A DNA stretch of 6,515 nucleotides from an uncultured Selenomonadaceae bacterium (GTDB lineage: Bacteria > Bacillota > Negativicutes > Selenomonadales > Selenomonadaceae). Below, piece after piece: positions 5,474 through 6,515 of the stretch (its first letter is position 1; each line of letters starts with the position of its first letter). Position numbers and translations under genes: made by a program. The notes under the pieces are model-generated. The model worked only from the letters and a program-made list of their open reading frames with translations, was not told where the DNA came from and did not search any database. The stretch lies in NCBI GenBank assembly GCA_905235425.1, contig CAJOKY010000133.1, positions 1 through 6,515 on the forward strand. Reading direction: 5' to 3'.

Positions 5474-5983
5474 ATGGAAGTAAGTATGAAGATGTGCAAA
5501 GGTTGTGGCTCACCGTTTATGCCGCAAGCCGACGAAGATTTTTGCTGGCGTTGCAGAAACAGTAAAAGCAGCAAGGAAGAGGAAGTTTTGGATTATCTGC
5601 GCGAAAATCCCGGTGTTTCAATTTTGGAAGTTTCCAGAACGACGCAACTTTCTACGAAAACTCTTTTGAATATGGCGCATGAAGGACGTTTCGCCGGACT
5701 CAACCTAAATAAAGATTTCGGCTATCCCTGCGGCAGTTGCGGAAAACTGATCACTTTCGGCACATATTGCCCTGAATGTTTTGCGCTTATGAAGAGAGAC
5801 GTTAAAAACGTCAAGAATTTAAACTACGCTAAGCAAAAACCTATTACAAGCCGTTCAGCGTCAATGTCCGACGAAGATATGGTCAATATGTTTTACGGCA
5901 AGAAAGTCAAGGAAGAACGCGGCAGATCGCGTACTTTCTCCGACGGCATGCAGGACGAAATCGGTTCACGCAAAAAGCGTTAA
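5474..5983 (+). CDS. YvyF-like zinc-ribbon/HTH protein, copy 2
   Basis: This 169-residue paralogue of the preceding gene shares its domain order. It has C8-x2-C11...C24-x2-C27, an HTH-like segment with VSILEVSRTTQLSTKTLLNM (about 48-67) followed by AHEGRF, and a second site C86-x2-C89...C99-x2-C102. Lining the copies up shows shared YPC-x-SCG, FGTYC/TGTYC and a C-terminal F-x-x-GM motif (FRVGM in copy 1, FSDGM here). The first Cys4 loop and HTH have diverged clearly, so the duplication is old. An AGGAGG at 5455-5460 lies 13 nt before ATG 5474, longer than ideal, and no other in-frame start is available upstream. Internal ATGs at 5486 and 5492 are less likely because they would be still farther from the SD. 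Function unknown; a paired or heteromeric regulator with copy 1 is speculation. Confidence 0.7.
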   Translation: MEVSMKMCKGCGSPFMPQADEDFCWRCRNSKSSKEEEVLDYLRENPGVSILEVSRTTQLSTKTLLNMAHEGRFAGLNLNKDFGYPCGSCGKLITFGTYCPECFALMKRDVKNVKNLNYAKQKPITSRSASMSDEDMVNMFYGKKVKEERGRSRTFSDGMQDEIGSRKKR

Positions 5984-5989
5984 TCGGTT

Positions 5990-6020
5990 TAAAATTTTGG
6001 TACTTAGCTTAAAAATTTTA
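5990..6020 (+). other. AT-only hairpin between YvyF-like copy 2 and the phosphatase gene
   Basis: TAAAATTTT (5990-5998) is perfectly complementary to AAAATTTTA (6012-6020) across a 13-nt loop. It has no GC pairs and no following U-run, so it is not a normal terminator. It lies directly before the GTGAGG SD (6021-6026) of the next gene. It could act as a weak processing or stability element, or may simply reflect AT-rich sequence. Confidence 0.35.
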
Positions 6021-6031
6021 GTGAGGCTTTT

Positions 6032-6466
6032 ATGAAAAAAATTTTATTTGTCTGCAGTGGAAATACAGGGCGTTCACCTATGGCAGAATTTTTTATGAAA
6101 AATCTTGTCAAAAATCTTGATGAAAAATTTTTAATCGCCTCTGCCGCGTCAAAGCCTACTGACGGCGGAGATTTACACGAAGGTATTGCCGCCAAACTGC
6201 GCGAAGAAAATATCCCATACACTAAGCATACCGCACGCCAAATTACGGCTGACGATTACGCAAAATTTGACTACATAGTTTGTATGGACAAAGGCAATAT
6301 CGCGCAGGTTAAAGCTATTTGCGGCGGCGATTCTGAAGGTAAAATTAAATTGCTTTTATATTTTTGCGGCGAAGACAAAGATATCCCTTGGGACAAAAAC
6401 GGTTTTGCGGAAACTTTTTCAGATATTGAGCGCGGTTGCAAGGCGCTACTTGAGACCATAAAGTAA
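6032..6466 (+). CDS. Low-molecular-weight protein tyrosine/arginine phosphatase
   Basis: This 144-residue cytoplasmic enzyme of the LMW-PTP fold removes phosphate from protein Tyr (or phospho-Arg, as in Bacillus YwlE). The N-terminal P-loop is VCSGNTGRSPMAE, with nucleophile C8 and R14 in C-x5-R-S. The threonine at position 12 is the type seen in YwlE-like arginine phosphatases (NTCRS), but this alone does not settle specificity. HTARQI (66-71) and YIVCMD (81-86) match family positions. The C-terminal acid loop reads DIPW (117-120), followed by GFAETFSDIERGCKALL. The usual DPW/DPY acid motif is missing there and looks two residues short, so the general acid may be D117 or D121. Length is normal. 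GTGAGG precedes the ATG by 5 nt. It is probably cotranscribed with rex, which starts one base after its stop. Confidence 0.88.
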   Translation: MKKILFVCSGNTGRSPMAEFFMKNLVKNLDEKFLIASAASKPTDGGDLHEGIAAKLREENIPYTKHTARQITADDYAKFDYIVCMDKGNIAQVKAICGGDSEGKIKLLLYFCGEDKDIPWDKNGFAETFSDIERGCKALLETIK

Positions 6467-6467
6467 A

Positions 6468-6515
6468 ATGAACAAAAAAATTTCTAAGGCAACGCTTGAA
6501 AGAATGCCTTTCTAT
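6468..6515 (+). CDS. rex: Redox-sensing transcriptional repressor Rex, N-terminal fragment (cut by window end)
   Basis: The last 16 codons read MNKKISKATLERMPFY, matching the start of Rex, where K-[IV]-S-x-A-x-x-x-R-[LM]-P-x-Y begins the winged-helix DNA-binding domain. Rex senses the NADH/NAD+ ratio and represses fermentation and respiration genes in Gram-positive bacteria. The ATG begins one base after the TAA of the phosphatase gene, with no clear SD, so translation is probably coupled. The NADH-binding Rossmann domain lies outside the window. The call rests on few residues, but the motif is distinctive. Confidence 0.75.
   Translation, partial: MNKKISKATLERMPFY

Overview
This 6.5 kb window is AT-rich bacterial chromosome, with all intact genes on the + strand. 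It most likely comes from a low-GC Firmicute, probably of the Negativicutes/Clostridia type. The reasons are strong Shine-Dalgarno (SD) sequences (AAGGAG, GGGGAGGTGA, AGGAGG), TTG starts, a clostridial-style glutamyl-tRNA synthetase, two YvyF-like zinc-ribbon/HTH proteins, and a Rex redox repressor beginning at the right edge. The taxonomic call is inference from gene content and style, not from a marker gene.

Left part (1-2495): the 3' end of the excision-repair nuclease gene uvrC, whose reading frame is broken at a run of nine A (67-75). A large multi-pass membrane protein of the DUF7657-like/GT-C-like type follows closely, with its SD overlapping the uvrC stop codon.

Middle part (2496-3396): a patchwork. 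It holds (i) a decayed antisense remnant resembling the PEP mutase/isocitrate lyase superfamily, (ii) a good sigma-A-type promoter, (iii) a short CTAANNN heptamer array running into the start of a YdjM/DUF457-like membrane hydrolase gene, and (iv) beyond that gene, a 120 bp MITE-like element with near-perfect TA-bounded inverted ends, flanked by more CTAANNN heptamers. The right-hand array (six units) ends just upstream of the gltX ribosome-binding site.

Right part (3397-6515): gltX (TTG start); then, behind an extended -10 promoter, a same-strand group of two tandem paralogous YvyF-like proteins, a low-molecular-weight protein phosphatase with an unusual acid loop, and the first 16 codons of rex one base after the phosphatase stop. 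YvyF-like genes are normally known from flagellar loci, but no flagellar gene is visible here. A regulatory role for the pair is plausible but unproven.

The features most worth following up are the uvrC frameshift, the heptamer arrays with the small inverted-repeat element, and the tandem zinc-ribbon/HTH pair next to a phosphatase and Rex. I saw no tRNA, rRNA, CRISPR array or complete transposase gene, and no clear phage or defence system.
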